NCBI GenBank assembly: GCA_030706635.1
Contig: JAUZOD010000002.1
Location: forward strand, 62,001-126,000
DNA from: Bacteroidota bacterium
Lineage (GTDB): Bacteria; Bacteroidota; Bacteroidia; Chitinophagales; Chitinophagaceae
Direction: 5' to 3'
Length of the DNA: 64,000 nucleotides
The number at the start of each line of letters is the position of its first letter. Within the stretch, counting starts at the first letter, position 1. A model generated the notes under the pieces. That model saw nothing but the letters and a program-made list of their open reading frames with translations. It made no database searches and was not told where the DNA came from. The translations under genes and the position numbers were made by a program. This document shows, piece by piece, positions 18,466-26,679 of this stretch.

Positions 18466-18580
18466 CGATGGACAGTTGACAGTGGATAATGAAAGGCAGT
18501 TTGAAAATGGATTTTTGCAAATTATTATTTCTCTACTTAGGCAGACCCTTTCTGAATTGTCAACGGTCCATCGTCAATTC
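18459..18580. repeat. Stop-codon-anchored inverted repeat between convergent genes (copy 2)
   Basis: The 24 bases at 18459-18482 match the reverse complement of 18557-18580 at 22 of 24 positions, with 74 bases between. The left arm is built from 7-base units (TTGACGA, TGGACAG, TTGACAG, TGGATAA). The stop codon of the upstream plus-strand glycosyltransferase (18463-18465) and that of the minus-strand one (18574-18576) are the same TGA at positions 5-7 of each arm. The transcript from either side can form a long stem, so a bidirectional terminator or mRNA 3'-end stabiliser is likely. Confidence 0.8.
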
Positions 18581-19494
18581 TCAACGGACGCACTGGAATG
18601 TACCAAATTGTACCCAACGCCTTTCAGGAACCATTTGATCTGTAGAAACTGTCCGTTTAGCAGAAACGAGATGATTGCTTTCGGCATGGAGAAGAACGTG
18701 AAGAACAGAAAAAATACAAGTAATTGAAGGGGATTGCTGTTTCGCCGCATAAACAATATCCTGTTCCGGGCATGGTAGTAAACTTTCACCGGATTATCTT
18801 TTCCGACGCTCAACGATACTTTGTGATAGATGGTCGCTGCGGCCTGGTACCATATAATATAGCCTGCTTTTTGGATGCGTGCGGACCAGTCCCATTCTTC
18901 ATAATAAAGGAAGAATTTCTCGGGAAACAGGCCTGTCTTTTCAATGACTTCTTTTTTGACCATCATGGCGCAACCATGTGCCGCGTAGGTGGGGCCGGAA
19001 ACAGGATATTGACCAACATCCTGTTCCATATCTCCGACGGTTGCCGTTCTGCCGGTAAATCGATTCATGGGCCGGAATCCCGCATACTGGATGACGTCGG
19101 GATGTTCGAAGTATTTAATTTTTGGACAGACTACTCCGATTGCGGGACTCTCATAAAAAGGTTGCAGCATCAAGCGGATCAGATCCGGGGTCAGTTCGGT
19201 GTCATTGTTCACGATGAAAATAAAATCGCCCTTCGCCTGGCGAATTCCCCAATTATTACCCCCGGAAAATCCCAGGTTTTTGTCGCTGAGCAGCAACCGG
19301 GTATTCGGGTAGTCGGACGCACGGAAAGCCGTTTCCGGTGAAATGGAAGAAGCCATGTCGCAGACCAGGATCTCGTAGTTCCGGTAATTAAGGCTTTTGC
19401 TGGATTCCAGGAATTCGCGGGTAACCTGAGCCTGATTGTAGTTCAGTGTGATAATCGAAACCAGGGGTTCCTTTTCCGGGAAGCTCGCATTCAT
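18574..19494 (-). CDS. Glycosyltransferase family 2 (rhamnosyltransferase-like)
   Basis: A 306-residue protein. GT-A features: PLVSIITLNYNQ (about 9-20), LLLSDKNLGFSGGNNWGI (about 70-90), FIVNNDTEL (D-x-D variant NND, about 100), ARIQKAGYIIWYQ and IYHKVSLSVG. It resembles the WbbL/rhamnosyltransferase group that extends lipid-linked polysaccharide repeats at the inner face of the membrane. A C-terminal hydrophobic segment (LQLLVFFLFFTFFSMPKAIISFLL) suggests membrane attachment. The ATG at 19492-19494 has no alternative nearby. It is separated from the sugar transferase gene by 40 bases on the same strand. The final codons and stop lie in the right arm of the inverted repeat at 18459-18580. 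Confidence 0.85.
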   Translation of the reverse strand: MNASFPEKEPLVSIITLNYNQAQVTREFLESSKSLNYRNYEILVCDMASSISPETAFRASDYPNTRLLLSDKNLGFSGGNNWGIRQAKGDFIFIVNNDTELTPDLIRLMLQPFYESPAIGVVCPKIKYFEHPDVIQYAGFRPMNRFTGRTATVGDMEQDVGQYPVSGPTYAAHGCAMMVKKEVIEKTGLFPEKFFLYYEEWDWSARIQKAGYIIWYQAAATIYHKVSLSVGKDNPVKVYYHARNRILFMRRNSNPLQLLVFFLFFTFFSMPKAIISFLLNGQFLQIKWFLKGVGYNLVHSSASVEN

Positions 19495-19534
19495 ATCCCG
19501 AAAGATACTATGTTAAGATGAACCCGGGAAGCAC

Positions 19535-20710
19535 TTATACGTTGGACTTCTGAATCAGCGCAGACGGTGTATTGGCCATGATCCAAAGGTCGTACATGAA
19601 ATTATACCTGTCGGCGTAGTCGATGTCCAGATTAATTCTTTCCTCAACCGACATTTCTTCATTTCCTCTTTTCTTGATCTGCCAAAGTCCGGTGATGCCA
19701 GCTGGCGCAAGAAAACGCTTCGCGCACTGGTCTGTAGTTAATGTAGCCGCTTCATATAAAGGCAGCGGACGGTTACCGACAAGGGACATATCGCCCAGCA
19801 GAACGTTCAGTAACTGCGGCAATTCATCCAGGCTGCTGTTGCGTAAAAAAGCGCCAACCCGGGTAACGCGCGGATCCTTGCTAAGCTTAAAAAACCAGGG
19901 ACCCTGACCCTGGGCAGGGCTTGAAGCATACTGATTCAAATGAAGAAACTCATCGAGGTGTTGCTCGGCACCGGCGAACATGGTCCTGAATTTATAAAAC
20001 TTAAAAATCCGGTAACCCCTTCCTGCTCTTTCTGAAATATAAAATATGGGGCCTTTCGACTCCAGTCGAATGGCGAGGGCAATCAACAGGAATACCGGGC
20101 TTAATATCAGTATGGCTGTTAGTGAAACGAGGATATCAAAGCTCCTTTTCAAAATGGAATGAATATTGGCCGGCGGAATGAGTGATTCCTCCTCATGCAG
20201 TTTGTTCTTCATTTCCACTGATTTAGCCTTCACCTTATTCAGGAAACGCACCTTGCTGATCAGCATATTCTCCTGGGTTGAATCAATCTGCATGATTTCA
20301 TCGGCCAGCATGTGTCTTTTATAAACCTCTAATTCCATATCGCACAAGCTGGATGAATCCAGAATGAAAGGAATGGCGCAGAGTGCTTTGCTGTTGTCAA
20401 GAAAATGAACGAAGTTCTTTACTGCGGCAAAATCAAAGCTGGTTTCGCAGAAAATAACTTCCGGAATGATATTCCTTTCCTGGGCGATGGATCGGTTTAG
20501 TTCAGCTTTGGCATTCTCAATGTTGTCGGACGCATATCCCCGCTTGTACAATTTAACCAGGCGTTCGATATTGGTCGAGTTCTTACCAATATAATAAAAT
20601 CCACTGCTGATGTATCCAGGCGCAACTACTGCCTCTCTCGTCCGGATGCTGTATCGGACAAAGGCGTTTTTCTGATATGTGGAAGCTTTGGGTAAAAATG
20701 TAAAATCCAT
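19535..20710 (-). CDS. Polyprenyl-phosphate sugar-1-phosphate transferase with receiver-like N-terminal domain
   Basis: A 391-residue protein. The C-terminal half (about 185-391) is the bacterial sugar transferase domain: [27 protein letters not shown] (membrane hairpin), [51 protein letters not shown] and [12 protein letters not shown]. Such enzymes start exopolysaccharide units by moving sugar-1-phosphate to undecaprenyl phosphate. The usual VGPRP reads VGNRP here. The N-terminal 180 residues lack the four-helix/CoA-binding region of WcaJ/WbaP; an alpha/beta pattern ([33 protein letters not shown]) resembles a degenerate receiver domain without the phosphorylation site. It shares strand with the receiver gene (43 bases upstream) and the glycosyltransferase downstream. 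Confidence 0.87.
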   Translation of the reverse strand: MDFTFLPKASTYQKNAFVRYSIRTREAVVAPGYISSGFYYIGKNSTNIERLVKLYKRGYASDNIENAKAELNRSIAQERNIIPEVIFCETSFDFAAVKNFVHFLDNSKALCAIPFILDSSSLCDMELEVYKRHMLADEIMQIDSTQENMLISKVRFLNKVKAKSVEMKNKLHEEESLIPPANIHSILKRSFDILVSLTAILILSPVFLLIALAIRLESKGPIFYISERAGRGYRIFKFYKFRTMFAGAEQHLDEFLHLNQYASSPAQGQGPWFFKLSKDPRVTRVGAFLRNSSLDELPQLLNVLLGDMSLVGNRPLPLYEAATLTTDQCAKRFLAPAGITGLWQIKKRGNEEMSVEERINLDIDYADRYNFMYDLWIMANTPSALIQKSNV

Positions 20711-20753
20711 AAATAGGCTTAGGTTATAAGTTTTCAGGTGTACGCAGCAATGA

Positions 20754-21158
20754 CTAAACGGCTTTCATCGGATAGTAGGTGTCGAACGATTTATTCTCTA
20801 TCAATTGTTGAACCGTATTCACCAGATCAACAGGATTGAATGGCTTGAGGAAATAATTCTGCACATTATAGGCGGCACAATTCATCTCCGTTTCTTCTTT
20901 GCTCAATCCGGAAAGTACCAGCACCGGAATGTTCTTATAAATTCCACTGGATGCCAGTTGCTGAATCAACTCCCAGTTTTCCAGATCAGGCAATTGCGGA
21001 TCAGCAATAATCAGATGCGGAAAATTCCTTCTGGATAACCAGTGCATCGCGGAACAGCCATCAGGAACCGTAATCACCTGATATGATTTCCCGAGCACTG
21101 TCTGAAACAAAAACCGTATTGCCTTACTGTCGTCTACTGCTAAAATTTGCTTTTTCAT
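20754..21158 (-). CDS. Single-domain response regulator (receiver only)
   Basis: A 134-residue CheY-like protein. It has the acidic pair in LAVDDSK (Asp9, Asp10), the phospho-acceptor Asp53 in LIIADPQLPD, the switch Ser in LVLSG, and the conserved Lys in FLKPFNP. All catalytic receiver residues are present, so it should be phosphorylatable. There is no output domain, so it must act through protein contacts. It sits immediately upstream of the sugar transferase, whose N-terminus itself looks receiver-like, suggesting control of polysaccharide initiation. No histidine kinase gene lies in the window. The ATG at 21156-21158 is preceded by 345 bases without a gene. Confidence 0.85.
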   Translation of the reverse strand: MKKQILAVDDSKAIRFLFQTVLGKSYQVITVPDGCSAMHWLSRRNFPHLIIADPQLPDLENWELIQQLASSGIYKNIPVLVLSGLSKEETEMNCAAYNVQNYFLKPFNPVDLVNTVQQLIENKSFDTYYPMKAV

Positions 21159-21503
21159 GGGCAGAGGTCATTTGTTATTTTAGACTCTGTTCCTCAGTAG
21201 GTTGGAATTTTTAGGCAATGGCTAAACACGAGGTATTGGCATTAACCAGGAATGAACCTGAGATATGGCTCAGCAAATCGTAAAAATATTAATTCTTAAT
21301 AGGGGATTTCAAGAATAGGGCTTCAAAGCCTTATTTGTTTTGGAATTGGAAACTTTAGAGTTTCAGAGGAATTGAACCGAACCTTTTCGGAATTCTACGA
21401 TAAAAGTAAGTATTTTTTCCTAAGATCCAAATATTGGATAACCTTTTTTATTGTCACCAAAATGAAGGATTTGTTAAGGCAAAAACGGGGCTTTTTATCT
21501 GTT
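21159..21503. other. 345-base gap between two minus-strand genes; one weak hairpin
   Basis: I find no credible gene here. A hairpin with stem 21314-21321 / 21328-21335 (AATAGGGC and GCCTTATT, one G-T pair) and a 6-base loop could end transcription from the glycosyltransferase upstream, although no T-run follows on the minus strand. The rest is AT-rich and probably holds the promoter of the receiver gene, but no perfect TAnnTTTG is visible. Confidence 0.4.
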
Positions 21504-22688
21504 TCAATTTTCGTGCCGCCGGGCGGATTTCTCCCAAGCCACCGTCTGACGCTTTCTTAGAAACCGGTAGAATCCGATAAAAACGGATAGATTCATGAAC
21601 ATGAAATAATAAGGTATATAAAATGCTTTTACGCGCATATCCCGGCTGGCAAAGATCCAACCGGTCCAGGCCATTGCGTAAAACACCAGCTGTGCTATAA
21701 GGAGGAGAGTAAAAATACGAGCCCCTTCCCGGTAAACGATCAAAGCATTACTGAGAAAGAAAAGGAACAGACTCACGGGGCAAAACGTCCACCTCAGAAC
21801 ACGATGGGAGATGAATTGGAAAGATAAAACAGGGTATTTAAACACGTTGAAGAGATCTTTCAGTTTGATCATCGCCTGAAATGCCCCCGCTGAGATCCGG
21901 ATCTTGCGTTTTTGTTCCTCCTTCATAGAGGTCGAAGCCGATTCTATGGCGTAGGCATTTGGTTCATAGCGCATTACATAACCGTCTTTACAAATCTGCA
22001 TGGACTGAACAAAATCATCCAGGATCGTATCTTCAGCAGATTGATGAAACAAGTCAGTTTTTATCGAGAACAATTCTCCGGCGGCACCCACAACTGTATA
22101 GAATTCCGAATCCAGCTTTTTGAGAAAGGACTCATATTCCCAGTAAAGCCCTTCCCCCGCCCCTGCAGCCCGGTCCTTTTCCCTGGATATGATTCTTTTT
22201 TCCCCTGCTACGCCGCCTACAGCCGGATCAACGTAATGACTTACAATTTCCTTTATGCAGGCCTTATTGAGCAGGGTATTGGCATCACTGAATATCACGT
22301 AAGGGGTATGAACAAATGGCATGGCCCTGTTCATCGCCGCCACCTTGCCTCTTCGCCCGGGCTGATGTAATAATTGAATTCTGGGATATTGACGGATGAT
22401 TTCCGGCGTCTGATCATCTGAACCGTCCGAAATAAAAATGAAATTGAGTTTTTCGGCAGGGTATTCCAGATCCAGGCTGTTTTGAATCTTTCTATGCATG
22501 AAGCCGGCTTCATTATATGCGCAGATCACCAGCGTTATTCCAGGCTCAAAATTCGCGGGTATTTGTTGCTGCTTACTTTTGAAGAACCAGCGTTTAAGCC
22601 TGACCAGCAGGTAGATCAACAGACCATATCCCAAATAGCTGTAAAAAATAATAATAAAACTAAACCAGAATAGAAACTTTAATAGCAT
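21504..22688 (-). CDS. Membrane glycosyltransferase family 2
   Basis: A 394-residue protein from the ATG at 22686-22688; a TTG at 22725-22727 would add 13 residues but makes a worse membrane start. Parts: N-terminal helix (LLKFLFWFSFIIIFYSYLGYGLLIYLL), GT-A domain with GITLVICAYNEAGFM, FIFISDGSDDQT (about 95), VIFSDANTLL (DxN/D), ILDDFVQSMQI (acidic acceptor motif) and a KRKIRISAGAFQAM segment (the QxxRW region reads K-RISA), then three helices (about 290-375). This layout is typical of family-2 enzymes that add sugars for exopolysaccharide. It is transcribed away from the Wzc-like gene. Confidence 0.82.
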   Translation of the reverse strand: MLLKFLFWFSFIIIFYSYLGYGLLIYLLVRLKRWFFKSKQQQIPANFEPGITLVICAYNEAGFMHRKIQNSLDLEYPAEKLNFIFISDGSDDQTPEIIRQYPRIQLLHQPGRRGKVAAMNRAMPFVHTPYVIFSDANTLLNKACIKEIVSHYVDPAVGGVAGEKRIISREKDRAAGAGEGLYWEYESFLKKLDSEFYTVVGAAGELFSIKTDLFHQSAEDTILDDFVQSMQICKDGYVMRYEPNAYAIESASTSMKEEQKRKIRISAGAFQAMIKLKDLFNVFKYPVLSFQFISHRVLRWTFCPVSLFLFFLSNALIVYREGARIFTLLLIAQLVFYAMAWTGWIFASRDMRVKAFYIPYYFMFMNLSVFIGFYRFLRKRQTVAWEKSARRHEN

Positions 22689-23031
22689 ACAGCCCTTGGG
22701 TAAGATGCTAATATATAGAAGATTCAATTCCGGAGACCCATTAAGTCCGGAATTTATAAATCAGCCCAGGACGATCATCTTGCCGATAAGGCTTCTAATA
22801 AATTTTACTTTATGAAATTTATTATTATTTTTGAGCCGTTTGGGTGATCCTAATTGACTGATTATCCGATTTTAATCGTCTGGAAATCAGCACATATTTT
22901 TCTTCATTTACGGGTTGCCTGCTATTTTCCCGGATTCCCAATAATCCTTTTCTTCTCTGTTAAAATGAATATCCTCCGAAGGACCGCGGTGTTGGTTGTC
23001 CCATTTAAAATAAAAGTAAAAAATCTTACCC
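22689..23031. promoter_or_regulatory. Divergent intergenic region with a perfect 10-bp A/T inverted repeat
   Basis: This 343-base divergent region separates the glycosyltransferase (minus) from the Wzc-like gene (plus). TAATAAATTT at 22796-22805 is the exact reverse complement of AAATTTATTA at 22815-22824, with a 9-base spacer. The position and symmetry suit an operator for a dimeric regulator, or a regulatory hairpin. No perfect TAnnTTTG element is seen, so promoter positions are not assigned. A small open frame at 22854-23054 has no coding character. Confidence 0.4.
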
Positions 23032-25338
23032 ATGGATGTTATTTACCTTTTTAAGGTATTGATCAGGAGGAAACGGATCATTTTGTTCTGTCTCGCACTT
23101 GGTTTAACCGGAGGTTTGATCTTCAGACTTTTCATACCCAGGCAGTATGCGTCCATGGCGCAGTATTCCACCGGGTTTTCCCAGACACAAAAGGTAAGTC
23201 TTCGCTTAACGGAGATCGTCGATATTGGTCAGATTGATTTCCGGATCAACAACGTGATGGAAACCTTTAAATCTCCGGTCGTGCTGGCCATGGTTTCCTA
23301 TGATCTGCTTTTACATGATCTGGATTCAGATCATCCTTTTCGCTATTTGAAAGAAAAACAAAAGCGTGATACCGCATATTTTAAAGCAGATATTTCCAAA
23401 GCAAGACTTATTTTAAGGGAGAAGCTCAATAATCTCAAACTGCTTTCTACTTATGATCCCCAGGAAAAAATGGTTTGGAATCTCCTGAATTTATACAAAT
23501 ACGATGAAGCCAGCATACTAAAGAAACTAACCGTTGAACGGGTTCCTAAAACAGACTATATTAATGTATCCTTCAGTTCCGAAAATCCGGAACTGTCTGC
23601 CTATGTTTCCAATGAAATCGGTGTAAAGTTTAAAGAATTCTTTATCTCTCTCACATCCACCAGCACCAAAGAATCCTTATTCAAGCTCGATAGTTTAAGG
23701 GAAAGCAAGCGCAAGGAAGTAGATACCTTGCGTAACCGCCTCGAAATGTTCCGGGATAAGATTGGAACACCCAATCCGGGAGATGCCGCCACGGCAGCGA
23801 TGAGTGGCCTCCAGGAGCTGACCTCCTCACTCACCGCCCAGCAGGCCAGTTTGAATGATTATAAACAAAAACTGCTGACTGTTTTGGATCAGCTGCGACA
23901 AATGGAGAATACGGGACCTGCTACGGGATCGTCGGCTGAGGGTAATCATGCGGAGGAAATTATGGCCCTCCGCAAAACCAATGATGATCTGGCGGCCAGA
24001 TTAGCCCAGAAGGGTGGCGCTGATCCGGCTATTCAGCATCAGATAGACGACAATATTAATAGGATCAACCAGTTCACCCGTTCCAGTCTTCCGGGTATAA
24101 ATCAGGCGCTGAGGGCCGCTGAGTTGAAGCAGGAACTGATCAGGGAGAAGTTGGACCTGCAGTCGTCTATTGCAGCCACCAGCGATAATATCGAAATGTA
24201 TAAGGGCCGGGTAGAACAGTTCCGGAAGATTGCCTTTTCAGGAGGAGGACAGGAAGTGATCGCCAATGCCTATCAGAACGATTTGTCGATCGCGCAACGC
24301 GATCTGGATAAATACAATAACAGCATCTTTGCTTCGCAGGATATAGAAGTGTCTCCGGATTTTAATTTTAAGCAAATTATGCTCGGTCAGCCGCCCATAA
24401 AGGCGGAACCTGTTAAAGGACTGCTGATCATTGCCATTTCGGGCCTGTCCATGTTCTTTCTGTCGGCCCTCGTTATCATCATCCTCGAATTGCTGGATGC
24501 TTCTCTCCGAACGCCAGCCATTTTTCAGAATGAAACCGGGATGACGGTCTTGTCTGCTGTAGGGAAGATTGATCTGGATAAAATGCCCCTCCGTGATTAT
24601 TTTGTTGTTGATAAGAAGCGCGACCGCCAACAGGGGCCTATTCCGGTTGATAAAAAACCTCTTCTTGATTATTTTGTATTTAAACTCCGTGATTATATTG
24701 TTCTTAATAAGGAGAGCGGCCACCAACAGGGATTTGTTCCGTTTATTGAAAACTTCCGGAAATTGCGGTATGAAATCGAAAAAAGCGGGAAACGGGTGAT
24801 TCTTTTTACCAGCACCAAAACAAAGGAAGGGAAAACAACCATCATCGAATCTCTGGCGCATACGTTCAGTATGAGCAGAAAAAAAGTTTTGCTAATCGAT
24901 GCCAATTTTTCCAATAACGCCCTCACGCGTGATTTTTCAGCGAATGCTGCCCTGGAAAGTTTTGTCGTGGGAGGTCAGGGGGAGATGGATAAAATAGGCG
25001 ACATCATCATCCATACCTCCATTCCCGGGGTAGATATTATTGGCTGCGAAGAAGGAAACTATACTCCTTCTGAAATCCTTCCAGAAAATAACTTATTCAG
25101 AGACCTCGATAAACTTATCCGGCAATATGATTATATTCTAATGGAAGGATCGGCTTTGAACTATCACGCAGACAGTAAGGAACTTACTGAATATGCGGAT
25201 GGGATCGTTGTGGTTTTCTCCGCGTTGAATTCTCTTGGGGAGATTGACCGGGAGTCCCTGGAATTCCTCCGGGAGAACGGCAGTAAATTTATCGGGGCTG
25301 TATTGAATCATGTTGACGAACAGAACCTGGATCTCTGA
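23032..25338 (+). CDS. Wzc-like polysaccharide co-polymerase/ATPase (chain-length determinant fused to P-loop domain)
   Basis: A 768-residue inner-membrane protein. Parts: first membrane helix (about 13-33), Wzz-type periplasmic domain, long coiled-coil region (about 215-420), second membrane helix (about 463-487), a linker, and a C-terminal BY-kinase-like ATPase domain (about 575-768). The Walker A is FTSTKTKEGKTT (594-603 core) and Walker A' is VLLIDANFSN, where kinases usually read DADLR. The C-terminus is ENGSKF...DEQNLDL with no tyrosine cluster, so the typical autophosphorylation tail is missing. The linker holds an internal duplication (24589-24635 and 24685-24731, 39 of 47 bases alike) giving two LRDYxVxxK...QQG units. 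It should control chain length during export of the polymer built by neighbouring genes. Confidence 0.88.
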   Translation: MDVIYLFKVLIRRKRIILFCLALGLTGGLIFRLFIPRQYASMAQYSTGFSQTQKVSLRLTEIVDIGQIDFRINNVMETFKSPVVLAMVSYDLLLHDLDSDHPFRYLKEKQKRDTAYFKADISKARLILREKLNNLKLLSTYDPQEKMVWNLLNLYKYDEASILKKLTVERVPKTDYINVSFSSENPELSAYVSNEIGVKFKEFFISLTSTSTKESLFKLDSLRESKRKEVDTLRNRLEMFRDKIGTPNPGDAATAAMSGLQELTSSLTAQQASLNDYKQKLLTVLDQLRQMENTGPATGSSAEGNHAEEIMALRKTNDDLAARLAQKGGADPAIQHQIDDNINRINQFTRSSLPGINQALRAAELKQELIREKLDLQSSIAATSDNIEMYKGRVEQFRKIAFSGGGQEVIANAYQNDLSIAQRDLDKYNNSIFASQDIEVSPDFNFKQIMLGQPPIKAEPVKGLLIIAISGLSMFFLSALVIIILELLDASLRTPAIFQNETGMTVLSAVGKIDLDKMPLRDYFVVDKKRDRQQGPIPVDKKPLLDYFVFKLRDYIVLNKESGHQQGFVPFIENFRKLRYEIEKSGKRVILFTSTKTKEGKTTIIESLAHTFSMSRKKVLLIDANFSNNALTRDFSANAALESFVVGGQGEMDKIGDIIIHTSIPGVDIIGCEEGNYTPSEILPENNLFRDLDKLIRQYDYILMEGSALNYHADSKELTEYADGIVVVFSALNSLGEIDRESLEFLRENGSKFIGAVLNHVDEQNLDL
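24589..24731. repeat. Imperfect 47-bp direct repeat inside the Wzc-like gene
   Basis: Bases 24589-24635 and 24685-24731 align without gaps at 39 of 47 positions; a shorter related piece (CTTCTTGATTATTTTGTAT) lies between them at 24661-24679. In protein this gives LRDYFVVDKK...QQG, LLDYFVFK and LRDYIVLNKE...QQG between the second membrane helix and the ATPase domain. The spacing keeps the frame. It looks like a tandem duplication with later divergence that lengthened the cytoplasmic linker. Confidence 0.75.
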
Positions 25339-25347
25339 TCCTGATTA

Positions 25348-26577
25348 ATGCCTATGCAGTACCGCTTTATAAAAAACAGGGATATCATCATGTTTGGTTT
25401 CCAGCCATGGAACACGGAAATCGCTTTTAATTTTAAGGATATGGCGTATGAACTTGCCCGCTATAACCGGGTGTTGTTTATAGACAGGGCTCTGGACAGA
25501 AAGACGGCATTGAAAAACAGGATAACCCAGAACCTAAAAGCGGCCGAAGCGGGAAAGAATAATTATATCGAGCAGATCCAGGATAATTTCTGGGTGCTTC
25601 ATCCAAAATCGTTGCTCGAATCAAGCGCCTGGTCTCCGAATTATAAACTGTTTGATTTTTTCAATCGCGTGAACAACAGACGGATTGCGGCTGAAATCAA
25701 AAAAGCCATTCATTCGCTGGGTTTTAAGAACAGTTTGCTGATCAATGATAATGATTTCTACCGTGGATTGTATCTGAAGGGATTGTTGCCGGTCAGGGAA
25801 TATATTTTTTACCTCCGGGATTTTTTAACTGCGCAACCATTTTTTGAGCGTTATGGACCCCGTTGCGAAAAAGAAATGATTGAAAAGTCTGACCTCGTAG
25901 TTGCCAATTCCGCGTACCTCGCCGCCCATGCGGGCCAGTGGAATCCAAATAGCGTAGACATCGGACAAGGCTGTAACCCGGATGATTTTATTACTGCTGA
26001 CCAGCCGGTACCGGCGGATATGAAGGACATTCCGGGACCCATTTTGGGTTATTGCGGCGTTGTGTCCAGTTACCGGCTGGATGAAGATATTTTAATTCAT
26101 CTGTCCGAATCATTTCCGAACTACAGCATCGTGCTGGTGGGACCCTCTGACAGTGTTTTTGATAAGAGTCGGTTGAGGAGCCTGAGGAACGTTTTTTTTC
26201 TTGGACGGAAAATGCCGGGGGAAACAATCGCTTACATTCAGCATTTTACCATTTGCCTGAACCCGCAGGTGCTAAACCCACTTACGATCGGGAACTATCC
26301 AAGGAAAATTGACGAATACCTGGCAGCCGGTAAGCCCGTGGTTGCTACGGCCACAGAAGCTATGAAGATGTTCGGGGAATATACTTTTCTGTGTGCATCC
26401 AAAGAGGATTATGTAACCAGCATCGTCAGGATCTTGGAAGATCCGGAATGGACCTCATCCACGGAAAAGGAAAAACGAAGGAATTTCGCGCTTACTCATA
26501 CCTGGGAGAACTCCGTAGGGGCTTTGGGAAATGCATTTTATCATTTTAAAAAGCAATATCCGGCGGTTGGCTTATGA
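25348..26577 (+). CDS. Glycosyltransferase, GT-B fold (family 4/TuaH-like)
   Basis: A 409-residue cytoplasmic protein. The start gives MPMQYRFIKNRDIIMFGFQPWNTEIAFNFK, with W-x-x-E-x-x-x-R-N-like features of TuaH-type transferases (DMAYELARYNRVLFIDR). The C-terminal domain has GPILGYCGVVSSYRLDEDIL, YSIVLVGPSDSVF, VFFLGRKMPGETIAYIQHF, and the donor-binding region NPLTIGNYPRKIDEYLAAGKPVVAT, where YLAAGKPVVAT is the classical family-4 sugar-nucleotide motif. It lies 10 bases after the Wzc-like gene. Its stop overlaps the ATG of a 33-codon microprotein (ATGA), and the ligase gene follows, so these genes form one coupled operon. Confidence 0.85.
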   Translation: MPMQYRFIKNRDIIMFGFQPWNTEIAFNFKDMAYELARYNRVLFIDRALDRKTALKNRITQNLKAAEAGKNNYIEQIQDNFWVLHPKSLLESSAWSPNYKLFDFFNRVNNRRIAAEIKKAIHSLGFKNSLLINDNDFYRGLYLKGLLPVREYIFYLRDFLTAQPFFERYGPRCEKEMIEKSDLVVANSAYLAAHAGQWNPNSVDIGQGCNPDDFITADQPVPADMKDIPGPILGYCGVVSSYRLDEDILIHLSESFPNYSIVLVGPSDSVFDKSRLRSLRNVFFLGRKMPGETIAYIQHFTICLNPQVLNPLTIGNYPRKIDEYLAAGKPVVATATEAMKMFGEYTFLCASKEDYVTSIVRILEDPEWTSSTEKEKRRNFALTHTWENSVGALGNAFYHFKKQYPAVGL

Positions 26578-26675
26578 TCAAAAAAGAAAACAATAGACGC
26601 ATTTTTGAAATGATCACTCTGCTGATGCTGATCATATTTTTTGTTTTTATTTTTATCAAATTTCTGTATTTCTGA
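26574..26675 (+). CDS. 33-residue membrane microprotein in the exopolysaccharide operon
   Basis: An ATG at 26574 overlaps the stop of the glycosyltransferase gene (ATGA). The frame runs 33 codons to TGA at 26673-26675, and the ligase ATG follows 4 bases later at 26680. The peptide begins MIKKENNRRIFEM and continues with a single hydrophobic stretch (ITLLMLIIFFVFIFIKFLYF). The basic N-terminus and one helix predict a single-pass inner-membrane peptide with the N-terminus inside. I recognise no family. The exact fit between two genes and the 4-base overlap support real translation. A role as a small partner of the neighbouring ligase or Wzc-like protein is inference. Confidence 0.6.
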   Translation: MIKKENNRRIFEMITLLMLIIFFVFIFIKFLYF

Positions 26676-26679
26676 TGAT

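Noticed and set aside
21372-21560. Plus-strand open frame in the gap upstream of the receiver gene
   Set aside because: It runs into the 3' end of the glycosyltransferase on the other strand, lacks a start context and has no recognisable sequence.
22854-23054. 66-codon frame upstream of the Wzc-like gene
   Set aside because: It overlaps the true Wzc start in another frame and its composition is not protein-like.
26641-26679. Longer TTG start for the ligase gene
   Set aside because: It would overlap the microprotein and adds a second, non-family hydrophobic start; ATG at 26680 fits better.
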